From the NCBI GenBank assembly GCA_900314725.1, contig OMWJ01000001.1, positions 1 to 64,000 on the forward strand: a stretch of DNA of 64,000 nucleotides. Reading direction: 5' to 3'. The translations under genes were made by a program, and so were the position numbers. The stretch is from an uncultured Bacteroidales bacterium (lineage in GTDB: Bacteria > Bacteroidota > Bacteroidia > Bacteroidales > P3). The notes under the pieces are model-generated. The model was not told where the DNA came from. It made no database searches and saw only the letters and a program-made list of their open reading frames with translations. Positions 38,184 to 46,041 of the stretch are shown here, one piece after another (within the stretch, counting starts at the first letter, position 1; each line of letters opens with the position of its first letter).

Positions 38184-39267
38184 TTAACCAAACTGCATTA
38201 GATAGGCTTTGATAAAACCATCTAATCCGCCATCTAAAACATCATTAGTATCTGAAGTTTCATAACTTGTTCTAAGGTCTTTGACCATGTGGTACGGATG
38301 AAGGACATATGAGCGTATTTGAGAACCCCATTCCACACGTTTCTTTCCTGCTTCTATCTCGGCAATCTTCTCCTGTTTCTTTCTTAATTCCATTTCATAG
38401 AGTTGGCTTCTAAGCATTTGTAGGGCTTTCTCTCTATTTTGAAGTTGAGAGCGGGTTTGCTGGCATTCAATGATAATGTTTTCGGGTTTATAATGCAGAC
38501 GTACTGCTGTTTCTACCTTATTTACATTCTGTCCTCCTGGACCTCCTGAACGAAAGGTATCCCATTCTATATCGGCAGGATTGATATTTATCTCTATGTT
38601 TTCATCTACAATCGGATAGACATAGACAGAGGCAAAGGAGGTATGTCTTTTGTTAGCTGCATCAAAAGGGGAGAGTCTGACCAAGCGATGTACTCCGTTT
38701 TCGCCTTTAAGGTAGCCGTAACAGTATTGTCCTGTTATCTCTAAGGTAACGTTTTTCAAGCCTGCAACATCACCTTCTTGTGAAGCAACTTCTTCTACTT
38801 TATAGCCACTACGTTCTGCCCAACGCAAATACATTCGCATAAGCATAGCAACCCAATCACAACTCTCTGTCCCTCCTGCTCCCGAGTTGATAGTAAGCAT
38901 ACAGGAGAGTTTGTCTTCCTCGTTGCCAAGCATCTTTTTAAACTCAAGGTCTTCTATTTTCTTTTGAGTAAGGAGTATCTGTGCATTAAGTTCTTGTTCG
39001 TCTGCTTCTTTAAGGTCGTAGAACTCTTTCAAGACAGACAAATCATCAAAAGAAGCCTTAACCTCATTATAGGAGGAAACGATGTCTTTTATTCCTGCCA
39101 ACTCCTTGAGAAGTTTTTCGGCTTTCTTGCTGTCGGCCCAGAAGTCAGCTTGTTCTGTAATTGCCTGCTTTTCTTCTATCTCTTTTTCTTTCTTTGCGAT
39201 GTCAAAGACACCTCCATAGATCTTGCACTCTAAGGTCAAAATCTTTGATAGTTTCTTCTATTGTCAT
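38184..39267 (-). CDS. prfB: Peptide chain release factor 2, programmed +1 frameshift
   Basis: The gene starts at the ATG at 39267, reads 21 codons ([20 protein letters not shown] then L) and meets an in-frame UGA at 39204-39202. The context AGGTGTCTTTGAC, with GGAGG just upstream, is the classic RF2 autoregulatory frameshift site. A +1 slip at CUU-U continues as [13 protein letters not shown] to 38184. Downstream are the RF2 codon-recognition tripeptide SPF (RLSPFDA) and the catalytic [13 protein letters not shown]2 releases peptides at UGA/UAA, so low RF2 favours the frameshift and its own synthesis. The product is about 360 residues. It is the last gene of a six-gene operon. Confidence 0.93.
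39194..39214 (-). promoter_or_regulatory. RF2 programmed frameshift signal
   Basis: On the minus strand GGAGG, two spacer-type bases, CTT, the in-frame TGA and a following C form the conserved shift-prone site with its internal Shine-Dalgarno-like stimulator. Confidence 0.9.
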
Positions 39268-39278
39268 TCTTTATCGTT

Positions 39279-39851
39279 TTATATTGTTTGATTTATCACT
39301 TTTTCTATCACCTTAGGAAAATATTCTTTCTCTAAAAGATGTATCTTTGCGGCTAAGGTGTCTGCATTGTCTTCTTCTGTAATAGAACATTTGGCTTGAA
39401 AGATAATATCTCCACTGTCATATTTTTCATTAACATAGTGGATAGTTATGCCACTTTCTTTTTCCTTTGCCTCTATTACTGCCTGATGTACATGATGACC
39501 ATACATTCCTTTTCCGCCATATTTAGGAAGCAATGCTGGATGAATGTTTATTATTCTATGATCATAGTCCGCAAGTATGTTTTGAGGGACTAACCATAGA
39601 AAGCCTGCAAGAATGATATAATCTATTTTTCTTTCTTTCAAAAGATTCACTACGTTATCTGTTTGATAGAAATCTTTTCTATTGAAATAAAAACAGTCTA
39701 AGCCAAGATTCTTAGCTCGTTCTATAACATATATGTCTTTCCTATTGACTATGACGCAAGAGACATTAACCTCTTTTTTATCCATAAAATACTCAGTAAT
39801 TTGCTGTACGTTGGTGCCATTACCAGAAGCGAACAAGGCTATGTTTTTCAT
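39279..39851 (-). CDS. purN: Phosphoribosylglycinamide formyltransferase
   Basis: The 190-residue protein begins with the phosphate-binding ASGNGTNVQ. It holds the catalytic block IINIHPALLPKYGG...GMYGHHVHQAV, with the expected Asn, His and the later Asp (DSGDI). It transfers formyl from 10-formyl-THF to GAR in purine synthesis. prfB follows 11 bases downstream and tsaC precedes by 21. Confidence 0.96.
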   Translation of the reverse strand: MKNIALFASGNGTNVQQITEYFMDKKEVNVSCVIVNRKDIYVIERAKNLGLDCFYFNRKDFYQTDNVVNLLKERKIDYIILAGFLWLVPQNILADYDHRIINIHPALLPKYGGKGMYGHHVHQAVIEAKEKESGITIHYVNEKYDSGDIIFQAKCSITEEDNADTLAAKIHLLEKEYFPKVIEKVINQTI

Positions 39852-39872
39852 AATAGAGATTGGTGTTTTGTT

Positions 39873-40430
39873 TTATCTTATTTGTTCTATATTGTTGTTA
39901 TCCTTTATTATAAATATTGAAGAGGGATTTGACTTATGTGTTTCTTCTCTCTGTTCTAAACTAACGTAATCGGCTTTTGCTAAAAAATCTTTATCTATCT
40001 CTGAAAAGTTTCTTGGAGATGGGGAGCCTGAAAAGTTTGCTGAAGAACTGACAATAGGATAAGGATATGCACAAAAGAGTCTTTGAAGAAAGTCTGTCTT
40101 AGCAATACGAATACCTAAATAATCATTAGACGAAAGATTCTCTAATGGTAATAGTTTAATATCTTTATAGAGAATAGTAGTGGGAATATGTTTCTTTTCA
40201 TTTTCCTCTATTAAATCTATGGCTTTCTGAGGTAAGTGTTCTACATATTCTTGCAACATCTGAATATCTTTTACAAGGACGATAAAACTTTTGCTTTTAT
40301 CTCTGCCCTTTATCTCTTTTATCCTCTCTATTGCAGAGACATTTAAAGCATCACAGCCTATTCCCCAAATAGTATCTGTTGGATAGATAAGTATCTTACC
40401 TTCTTGTAATATCTCTGCTTCTTTCATCAT
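39873..40430 (-). CDS. L-threonylcarbamoyladenylate synthase (YrdC/Sua5 family)
   Basis: The 185-residue YrdC-domain protein has YPTDTIWGIGCDA, IKGRDKSKSFIVLV and SSSANFSGSPSPRNF, as in TsaC-type enzymes. It makes threonylcarbamoyl-AMP for the t6A37 tRNA modification. It lacks the C-terminal Sua5 extension. Part of the polyprenyl synthase-prfB operon, 3 bases after the DUF4296 gene. Confidence 0.92.
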   Translation of the reverse strand: MMKEAEILQEGKILIYPTDTIWGIGCDALNVSAIERIKEIKGRDKSKSFIVLVKDIQMLQEYVEHLPQKAIDLIEENEKKHIPTTILYKDIKLLPLENLSSNDYLGIRIAKTDFLQRLFCAYPYPIVSSSANFSGSPSPRNFSEIDKDFLAKADYVSLEQREETHKSNPSSIFIIKDNNNIEQIR

Positions 40431-40433
40431 AAA

Positions 40434-40739
40434 TTATTTTGACAACTTCTGCATTAGTTTAGGATTATCAAAGTATATCTGCAGTTCTTTTTCGTAAGTC
40501 TCAGGCGAGACATTATAGTGTTTTAGTATGCTTTGCTTATAGTCTTGCATAAGTTGTTTTCTTTCTTCTTTATTGAGGTTGTTATCCATAGTCATACGCT
40601 CTGCCTTTGACATATCTGTCATAATCTTCAGCATAGTTTCTGGTTGTATGCTTACTTTTGGCAGTTCTTTATCCTTATTTCCAGCACAAGCAAGCAACAG
40701 TATGGAGAAAGTAATATATATTATGTTTCTTAACTTCAT
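40434..40739 (-). CDS. DUF4296 family lipoprotein
   Basis: The 101-residue lipoprotein has a signal sequence ending LLLACAGN (lipid cysteine near 18), then a helical domain (PETMLKIMTDMSKAE, HYNVSPETYEKELQIYFDNP) matching the DUF4296 pattern of Bacteroidota. Function unknown. Tightly packed between the nucleoside phosphorylase (1 base) and tsaC (3 bases) genes. Confidence 0.82.
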   Translation of the reverse strand: MKLRNIIYITFSILLLACAGNKDKELPKVSIQPETMLKIMTDMSKAERMTMDNNLNKEERKQLMQDYKQSILKHYNVSPETYEKELQIYFDNPKLMQKLSK

Positions 40740-40740
40740 A

Positions 40741-41613
40741 TTATAGTCTTTGGAGAACAGTTTCTATAAGGGTATCCATTGATTGATGATAGTCTTTTGC
40801 AAAAGAGCCTTGCAGCCTGTTTGCAACTACATTACAAATAGTCAGTACCTTATGACCAAGACTTTTCCCTAAACAATATAAAGCAGATGTTTCCATTTCA
40901 TAGTTTGTAACGGGAACATTATTATAAGAAAATAAAGGAAGAAGGTCATTTATCTTTTTTTCTCTAAGAGGCATACGCAGTTCTCTTCCTTGTGGTCCAT
41001 AGAAACCAGGAGCGGTAATGGTTATTCCTTTTCGTATATCAAACGCAACTTTGTCTAATAGTTCTTGTGAAGCTTTGGCTCCGTATGGAACAGGCAGTAG
41101 AGCATTCCAATCCATATAATTGATAAAAGAATATTGCAGTTCTTCTTCCATTATGTCGTGGTCTAAATCATAGAACCACATCATCCCATCTATACCAACA
41201 ACGTACTCACTACAGATATAAGTGTTTATATCCATATCTTTTTGCAAAGCTCCTGTAGTTCCAAGCCGTATAAGGTTTAGAGAAGTCTTTTCTTCTTTTA
41301 TCTCTCGTTTTTTAAGGTCTATGTTCTTGCAAGCATCTAACTCAGTAAGGACTATGTCTATATTATCCACTCCCATACCTGTAGATATAACCGTAACTCT
41401 TTTGCCATTGTATAATCCTGTGTGAGAAGTTATCTCTCTGTTGTGTTTTTTTACTTCTATGGTAGAGAAAAATTTACTTACACTTTCTACACGTGCAGGA
41501 TCTCCCACAAGTATAACATTATCTGCCAACTCTTCTGGAAAAAGTCTTATATGATATAGGCTTCCGTCTTCTGCAAGAGTAAGTTCTGAACTCAAGAAAT
41601 CTTTCTTTTCCAT
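40741..41613 (-). CDS. Uridine phosphorylase-like nucleoside phosphorylase
   Basis: The 290-residue NP-I family protein has VILVGDPARVE (phosphate site), STGMGVDNIDIVLTEL, RLGTTGALQ and the base/ribose-binding NYEMETSALYCLG. It splits nucleosides with phosphate in salvage. The uridine preference is inferred from resemblance, not proven. Its ATG overlaps the stop of the polyprenyl synthase gene (TAATG). Confidence 0.87.
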   Translation of the reverse strand: MEKKDFLSSELTLAEDGSLYHIRLFPEELADNVILVGDPARVESVSKFFSTIEVKKHNREITSHTGLYNGKRVTVISTGMGVDNIDIVLTELDACKNIDLKKREIKEEKTSLNLIRLGTTGALQKDMDINTYICSEYVVGIDGMMWFYDLDHDIMEEELQYSFINYMDWNALLPVPYGAKASQELLDKVAFDIRKGITITAPGFYGPQGRELRMPLREKKINDLLPLFSYNNVPVTNYEMETSALYCLGKSLGHKVLTICNVVANRLQGSFAKDYHQSMDTLIETVLQRL

Positions 41614-42587
41614 TATCTGTTTCTCTTTAAAAGTTTATGGATAAGATTTATAAGGTTCTGTTTTCTTTCTCCTTCAACATCAATTTTCTCTACACTCTCT
41701 ATGGCTTTTTCGGAATATTGCTTGATTAAAAACTCTACATCTTTTCTTACTTCATACTTCTCAAAAAGACCTTTTACCTCTGCTATTTTCTTTTGAACAT
41801 CAATATTTTTTTCTGTGTATAAATCAATTAAACGTTGTCTGTCCTGTTCGGAAGCTTTGTCTAATGCAGATAGGTACAAGACTGTCTTCTTGTTATCTGC
41901 GATGTCGGTACCTGATACCTTTCCAAAATCCTTTAAATCACTCCAACAATCTAATATATCATCTTGCAACTGAAAAGCAATACCTAAATATAAACCTACC
42001 TCTGAAAGAATATTCATATTCTCTTTTGAAGCGTTGGCAACAATAGCACCCATCTTCAAAGAACCTGCAAGCAAAATGCTTGTCTTTAGGCTTATCATGG
42101 TTATATATTCTTGAATACTTACATCATTTCTTGTCTCAAATGACATATCATAGGCCTGTCCTTCACAAACCTTTATCAAAACAGAAGTAATAGTCTTAAC
42201 AAGAAAAGGTATTTTCTCTTCGGAGCAGTTCATCAGTTGCTCATACGCCATAGCATAGATTACATCTCCTGAAAGAATAGCCTTGTTTATACCATATTTC
42301 TGATAAACTGTAGGCTTCCCTCTACGTAAAGGAGACAAGTCCATTATATCATCATGCACTAATGTGAAATTATGAAGCAACTCCACTGCAACCGCAGGAT
42401 ATTCTGCTTCTTCTAAATCATCAGTAAACATATTTGCCGCCAAGAAGACTAAGAGCGGTCTTATTCTTTTGCCTCCTTGATGCATAGCATATTCTATTGG
42501 CTCATATAAACTTAAAGGCTGTTTTTCAAATTTTTTGCTCTCTATTATTGTGGTAACTTTATCTTGTAATTCTTCTAAACTATACAT
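41613..42587 (-). CDS. Trans-polyprenyl diphosphate synthase
   Basis: The 324-residue all-helical prenyltransferase has both aspartate-rich motifs: DDIMDLSPLRRGKPTV (first) and QLQDDILDCWSD (second). GGKRIRPLL is near the N-terminus. It condenses isopentenyl diphosphate units; chain length (octaprenyl, farnesyl or geranylgeranyl type) cannot be settled by eye. First gene of the operon ending at prfB. Confidence 0.92.
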   Translation of the reverse strand: MYSLEELQDKVTTIIESKKFEKQPLSLYEPIEYAMHQGGKRIRPLLVFLAANMFTDDLEEAEYPAVAVELLHNFTLVHDDIMDLSPLRRGKPTVYQKYGINKAILSGDVIYAMAYEQLMNCSEEKIPFLVKTITSVLIKVCEGQAYDMSFETRNDVSIQEYITMISLKTSILLAGSLKMGAIVANASKENMNILSEVGLYLGIAFQLQDDILDCWSDLKDFGKVSGTDIADNKKTVLYLSALDKASEQDRQRLIDLYTEKNIDVQKKIAEVKGLFEKYEVRKDVEFLIKQYSEKAIESVEKIDVEGERKQNLINLIHKLLKRNR

Positions 42588-42621
42588 ATTATTATCCTCT
42601 ATTATGTTTTATTTTCACCTG

Positions 42622-42629
42622 CAAAAGTA
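42622..42629 (-). promoter_or_regulatory. -7 box for the polyprenyl synthase-prfB operon
   Basis: TACTTTTG on the minus strand matches TAnnTTTG, 34 bases before the first start codon. Confidence 0.55.
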
Positions 42630-42706
42630 ATAAAAAATTATCAAATAGAAACGTTAAATAAGTTTAACGCATTCCGTTTAGTTTTTCAAGTAATTAAAAG
42701 CTTAAA

Positions 42707-42742
42707 TAAAAAAAGGAGTAAGACTATAACAATCTCACTCCT
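42707..42742 (-). terminator. Terminator after iorA
   Basis: On the minus strand AGGAGTGAGA pairs with TCTTACTCCT across a 9-base loop, followed by TTTTTTT. Confidence 0.8.
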
Positions 42743-42767
42743 AAAAGTATTAAAATCTATCAAAAAA

Positions 42768-44381
42768 TTATTTTCCTTCAGCCATCTTTTGCAATCTGCG
42801 TTTCTTTTGTCCCCAAACGATACAATCCCTTCTTGGAATGATAACGCTGACACCTTTATAAGCTATCTCTTCTTTCATAACCTTAACGTTTTCTTCGTGG
42901 TTCTTTGCTAAAGGATTGATAACTCTTATGTGTTCTTTCTCAACTCCAAGGCCCATACAGATACTTTCTATCTTACCTGTTGCAGAAGATTTTTGAGCAC
43001 CTGTCATTGCAGTAATGTCATTATCTAAGATAATAACAGTAACAGCAATATTGTCATTGCAACAATCTAAAAGACCTGTCATACCACTATGAGTGAAAGT
43101 ACTATCTCCAATAACTGCAACAGTTGGTTTAAGGTCTGCTTCTTGAGCTCCCTTTGCCATAGTTATAGAAGCACCCATATCAACAGTAGTATAAATAGCA
43201 TTGAATGGAGGTAAAGCTCCTAAAGTATAACAACCTATATCAGAGAATACTCTACTATCACCAAAGTCTTTCATTGCTTCATTAAGAGCAAGATAAGAAT
43301 CTCTGTGAGGACATCCATCACAAAGTTTTGGAGGACGAGGAGCTACTAATTCAGGAATTTCAAATCCTTCTGGGACTTCTACTCCAACAGCTTTTCCAAC
43401 TGAGTTTGGTGAAAGTTCGCCGTCTCTTTGTATAGTCCCATCTAATCTTCCGTGAATAGGTTTAGAAATATGTAACAAACCTTTTATAAGTCTTTCATAA
43501 ATAGGTTGTCCTTCTTCAACTACAAGCAGTTCATCACTTTCATTGTAAAGTTTTTTCAACAATCCTTCTGGCATAGGATATTGAGAAACTTTCAAAACAG
43601 AATAAGGACATTCCTTATCTTTAAAGTTCTCCATCAAATAATTATATGCTAAACCACATGCTACAATACCAAGTCTTTTGTCTTTTCCTTCGTATAAGTG
43701 ATTAAACTCTGTCGTTTCACTTTCTCTTAGGAAATCTTCTTGTTTTTTGATAAGAGATTTGTAATGACGCTTTGCATTAACAGGCAACAAAATATACTGA
43801 CGTTTGTCTTCTGGAAGAGTAAGAGTGTTTTGTTTTCTAACAACATCTTTTCTTTCCACTGCTGCACGAGAGTGAGCCAAACGTGTAGTTACTCTAATCA
43901 TTACAGGAATATGGTATCTTTCTGATAGTTCAAAACCATAATGTACCATATTATATGCTTCTTGTTGATTAGAAGGTTCAAGACAAGGAATCATTGCAAA
44001 ATCTGCATATTGACGAGAGTCTTGTTCGTCTTGAGAAGAGTGCATAGAAGGGTCATCTGCTGCAATGTAGATAAGACCTCCATTTGCTCCTGTAATAGCA
44101 GAGTTCATAAATGGGTCAGCAGCAACATTCATTCCAACGTGTTTGCAGCAGAACATTGCTCTTTTTCCTGCGTATGACATACCAATAGCAGCTTCCATAG
44201 CAGTTTTTTCATTTGCAGCCCAATTGCTTCTTATTCCTAATTCTCTTGCTTGTTTTGAATCTTGTATATATTCTGTTATTTCTGTAGAAGGTGTGCCTGG
44301 ATAAGCAAAGACACCTGACAAGCCTGCATCAATAGCAGCCTGTGCAATAGCCTCATCACCTAATAAAAGTAATTTATTCAT
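42768..44381 (-). CDS. iorA: Indolepyruvate:ferredoxin oxidoreductase alpha subunit
   Basis: The 537-residue TPP enzyme has an N-terminal pyrimidine-binding half (GVFAYPGTPSTEITEYI, NEKTAMEAAIGMSYAGKRA). The C-terminal TPP-binding half has LCDGCPHRDSY, GDSTFTHSGMTG and LDNDITAMTGAQ. It oxidises aryl-pyruvates from aromatic amino acids to aryl-acetyl-CoA and reduces ferredoxin. The C-terminal two-[4Fe-4S] domain found in archaeal IorA is absent: the protein ends RRDCIVWGQKKRRLQKM. The partner gene iorB is not next to it; a terminator follows instead. Confidence 0.9.
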   Translation of the reverse strand: MNKLLLLGDEAIAQAAIDAGLSGVFAYPGTPSTEITEYIQDSKQARELGIRSNWAANEKTAMEAAIGMSYAGKRAMFCCKHVGMNVAADPFMNSAITGANGGLIYIAADDPSMHSSQDEQDSRQYADFAMIPCLEPSNQQEAYNMVHYGFELSERYHIPVMIRVTTRLAHSRAAVERKDVVRKQNTLTLPEDKRQYILLPVNAKRHYKSLIKKQEDFLRESETTEFNHLYEGKDKRLGIVACGLAYNYLMENFKDKECPYSVLKVSQYPMPEGLLKKLYNESDELLVVEEGQPIYERLIKGLLHISKPIHGRLDGTIQRDGELSPNSVGKAVGVEVPEGFEIPELVAPRPPKLCDGCPHRDSYLALNEAMKDFGDSRVFSDIGCYTLGALPPFNAIYTTVDMGASITMAKGAQEADLKPTVAVIGDSTFTHSGMTGLLDCCNDNIAVTVIILDNDITAMTGAQKSSATGKIESICMGLGVEKEHIRVINPLAKNHEENVKVMKEEIAYKGVSVIIPRRDCIVWGQKKRRLQKMAEGK

Positions 44382-44431
44382 AGATACGTATTTTTTTATG
44401 ATTGTTCCTTTGATTTTTTACTTTGAAAACG

Positions 44432-44463
44432 CAAAATTATAAATATTTTTTTATTTATGCAAA
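44432..44463 (-). promoter_or_regulatory. Promoter of iorA
   Basis: On the minus strand TTTG (44463-44460), 20 bases, then TAATTTTG (44439-44432); start codon 50 bases on. Confidence 0.65.
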
Positions 44464-44484
44464 TTATCCATCAAATAATTATTG

Positions 44485-45513
44485 TTATTGCTTAGCATAT
44501 TCCAAAACATCTTTGCAGAAGAAATCCAATTTTATTCCTGCTTGAGCAAACATTTCTTCCGTTTCTTGTCCTGAATGATATTTGTTTTGACAGACAACTC
44601 GTTTTATTCCACAATTGATAATCATCATAGCACAAGTACGACAAGGAGTCATTGTACAATAAAGCGTTGCTCCTTCTAAGGCAATACCTCTTTTTGCTGC
44701 CTGACAAATAGCATTTTGTTCTGCATGAACTGTACGAACACAGTGATTAGAAATATTTCCATCTTCGTCTATATGCTTTCTGAAAAGATGTCCTACTTCA
44801 TCGCAGTGAGGCAAACCTGTAGGTGAACCAACATAACCTGTTACAAGTATCTGTTTATTCTTTACTATAACACAGCCACTTCTCCCTCTGTTGCAAGTAG
44901 CACGTTTAGCCACCGTCTTAACTATTTCCAAAAAATATTCATCCCAAGGTGGTCTTATCCTATTTTGTATTCTGTCTAAAACTTGCTCTACTTGCTTGCG
45001 AAGAGTCTCTATATCGCCGTCATTATTAAAAGAAAAGTCTGACAACTGCATACAAGCTTTGATATTCTGCTTGTTTTCATCCTTTGAATCCATTTCTCGC
45101 TGTTCATTTTGCTGGAATGTCTCAAAGCTGACGTTATCTGTTTCACTTTTTCTTTGAACAATACGTTCATATCTCTTCTTTATGTCTGCATCAACGGAGA
45201 ATAAAAGAAATTCAGAGTTCTCTTTCAGGTATTTTATCTCTTTTACATTGCGTATGCTTTCTATTATACAGTTCTTACCTTCTTTTTTAGCCATAGCAAG
45301 CAGACCTTTAGCAATAAAATCTGCTCCTTCTTTTTCTCTTTCTTGATTTGCAACCATAGTCATAGTGTCTCTGTTGCTCTCAAGCCCAAGTTCTTTTATT
45401 CTTTTGTTAAGAAAATCCCTTGCGGAGAAATGGACAAAACCCATTTCTTTCAAATACTCCACTATAGTACCTTTACCTGCTCCTAAGGTACCTGTTATTC
45501 CTATTACTATCAT
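44485..45513 (-). CDS. P-loop kinase-like / deoxycytidylate deaminase fusion
   Basis: The 342-residue protein has two domains. Residues 1-190 form a nucleotide-kinase-like P-loop domain with Walker A GTLGAGKGT (8-16), resembling dephospho-CoA or adenylate kinases. Residues 200-342 form a zinc cytidine/dCMP deaminase: HAE (His263, Glu265) and PCRTC (Cys291, Cys294). Stand-alone dCMP deaminases make dUMP for thymidylate. The kinase-deaminase layout resembles yeast Dcd1 and the phage-defence dCTP deaminases. Here it ends a pfk-purE operon, 12 bases after purE, which favours a metabolic role. Confidence 0.88.
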   Translation of the reverse strand: MIVIGITGTLGAGKGTIVEYLKEMGFVHFSARDFLNKRIKELGLESNRDTMTMVANQEREKEGADFIAKGLLAMAKKEGKNCIIESIRNVKEIKYLKENSEFLLFSVDADIKKRYERIVQRKSETDNVSFETFQQNEQREMDSKDENKQNIKACMQLSDFSFNNDGDIETLRKQVEQVLDRIQNRIRPPWDEYFLEIVKTVAKRATCNRGRSGCVIVKNKQILVTGYVGSPTGLPHCDEVGHLFRKHIDEDGNISNHCVRTVHAEQNAICQAAKRGIALEGATLYCTMTPCRTCAMMIINCGIKRVVCQNKYHSGQETEEMFAQAGIKLDFFCKDVLEYAKQ

Positions 45514-45525
45514 TATGTGGATAGT

Positions 45526-46032
45526 TTAATTTGTCTTATATTTAAACTCTATCTTTGAAAACTCTTCATTGGCTTTTACAATCTTTTCTTTCAAAGACTG
45601 TTTGTAAGCGTGCATTCTCTTATTTATCTCCTCGTTAGTTAAGGCAAGTATTTCCATAGCCATAATTGCCGCATTCAAAGAGCCATTAACCGCCATCACA
45701 CTTACAGGAACAGCAGGAGGCATCTGCAACATAGAAAGCACAGAGTCCATCCCCTCAAAAGAAGACTTAACAGGCACACCTATAACAGGTAATGTCGTTT
45801 CTGCTGCTATAGCTCCCGGAAGAGCAGCAGCCATTCCTGCTGCAGCTATTATTACTTTTATACCTCTACCTTCTGCATTACGAGCAAACTCACTTACTTC
45901 CATAGGAGTACGATGAGCAGACAAAGCATTTATTTCAAAAGGTATCTCTTGTTGATCAAGGAAAAGGGCAGCCTTCTCCATTACTGAGTAATCAGAAGTA
46001 CTGCCCATTATTATACTAACCAAAGGTGTCAT
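45526..46032 (-). CDS. purE: N5-carboxyaminoimidazole ribonucleotide mutase
   Basis: The 168-residue class I PurE has the GSTSDYSVM phosphate-binding start, SAHRTPMEV and AAGMAAALPGAIAA. It rearranges N5-CAIR to CAIR in purine synthesis; purK would be needed and is not nearby. It is 9 bases after pfk and 12 before the deaminase fusion. Confidence 0.96.
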   Translation of the reverse strand: MTPLVSIIMGSTSDYSVMEKAALFLDQQEIPFEINALSAHRTPMEVSEFARNAEGRGIKVIIAAAGMAAALPGAIAAETTLPVIGVPVKSSFEGMDSVLSMLQMPPAVPVSVMAVNGSLNAAIMAMEILALTNEEINKRMHAYKQSLKEKIVKANEEFSKIEFKYKTN

Positions 46033-46041
46033 ATTAAATTC

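Noticed and set aside
38184-39239. prfB starting at 39239 with no frameshift
   Set aside because: That start is a TTG and its first residues do not fit RF2. The upstream ATG frame plus the CTT-TGA-C site explains the gene fully.
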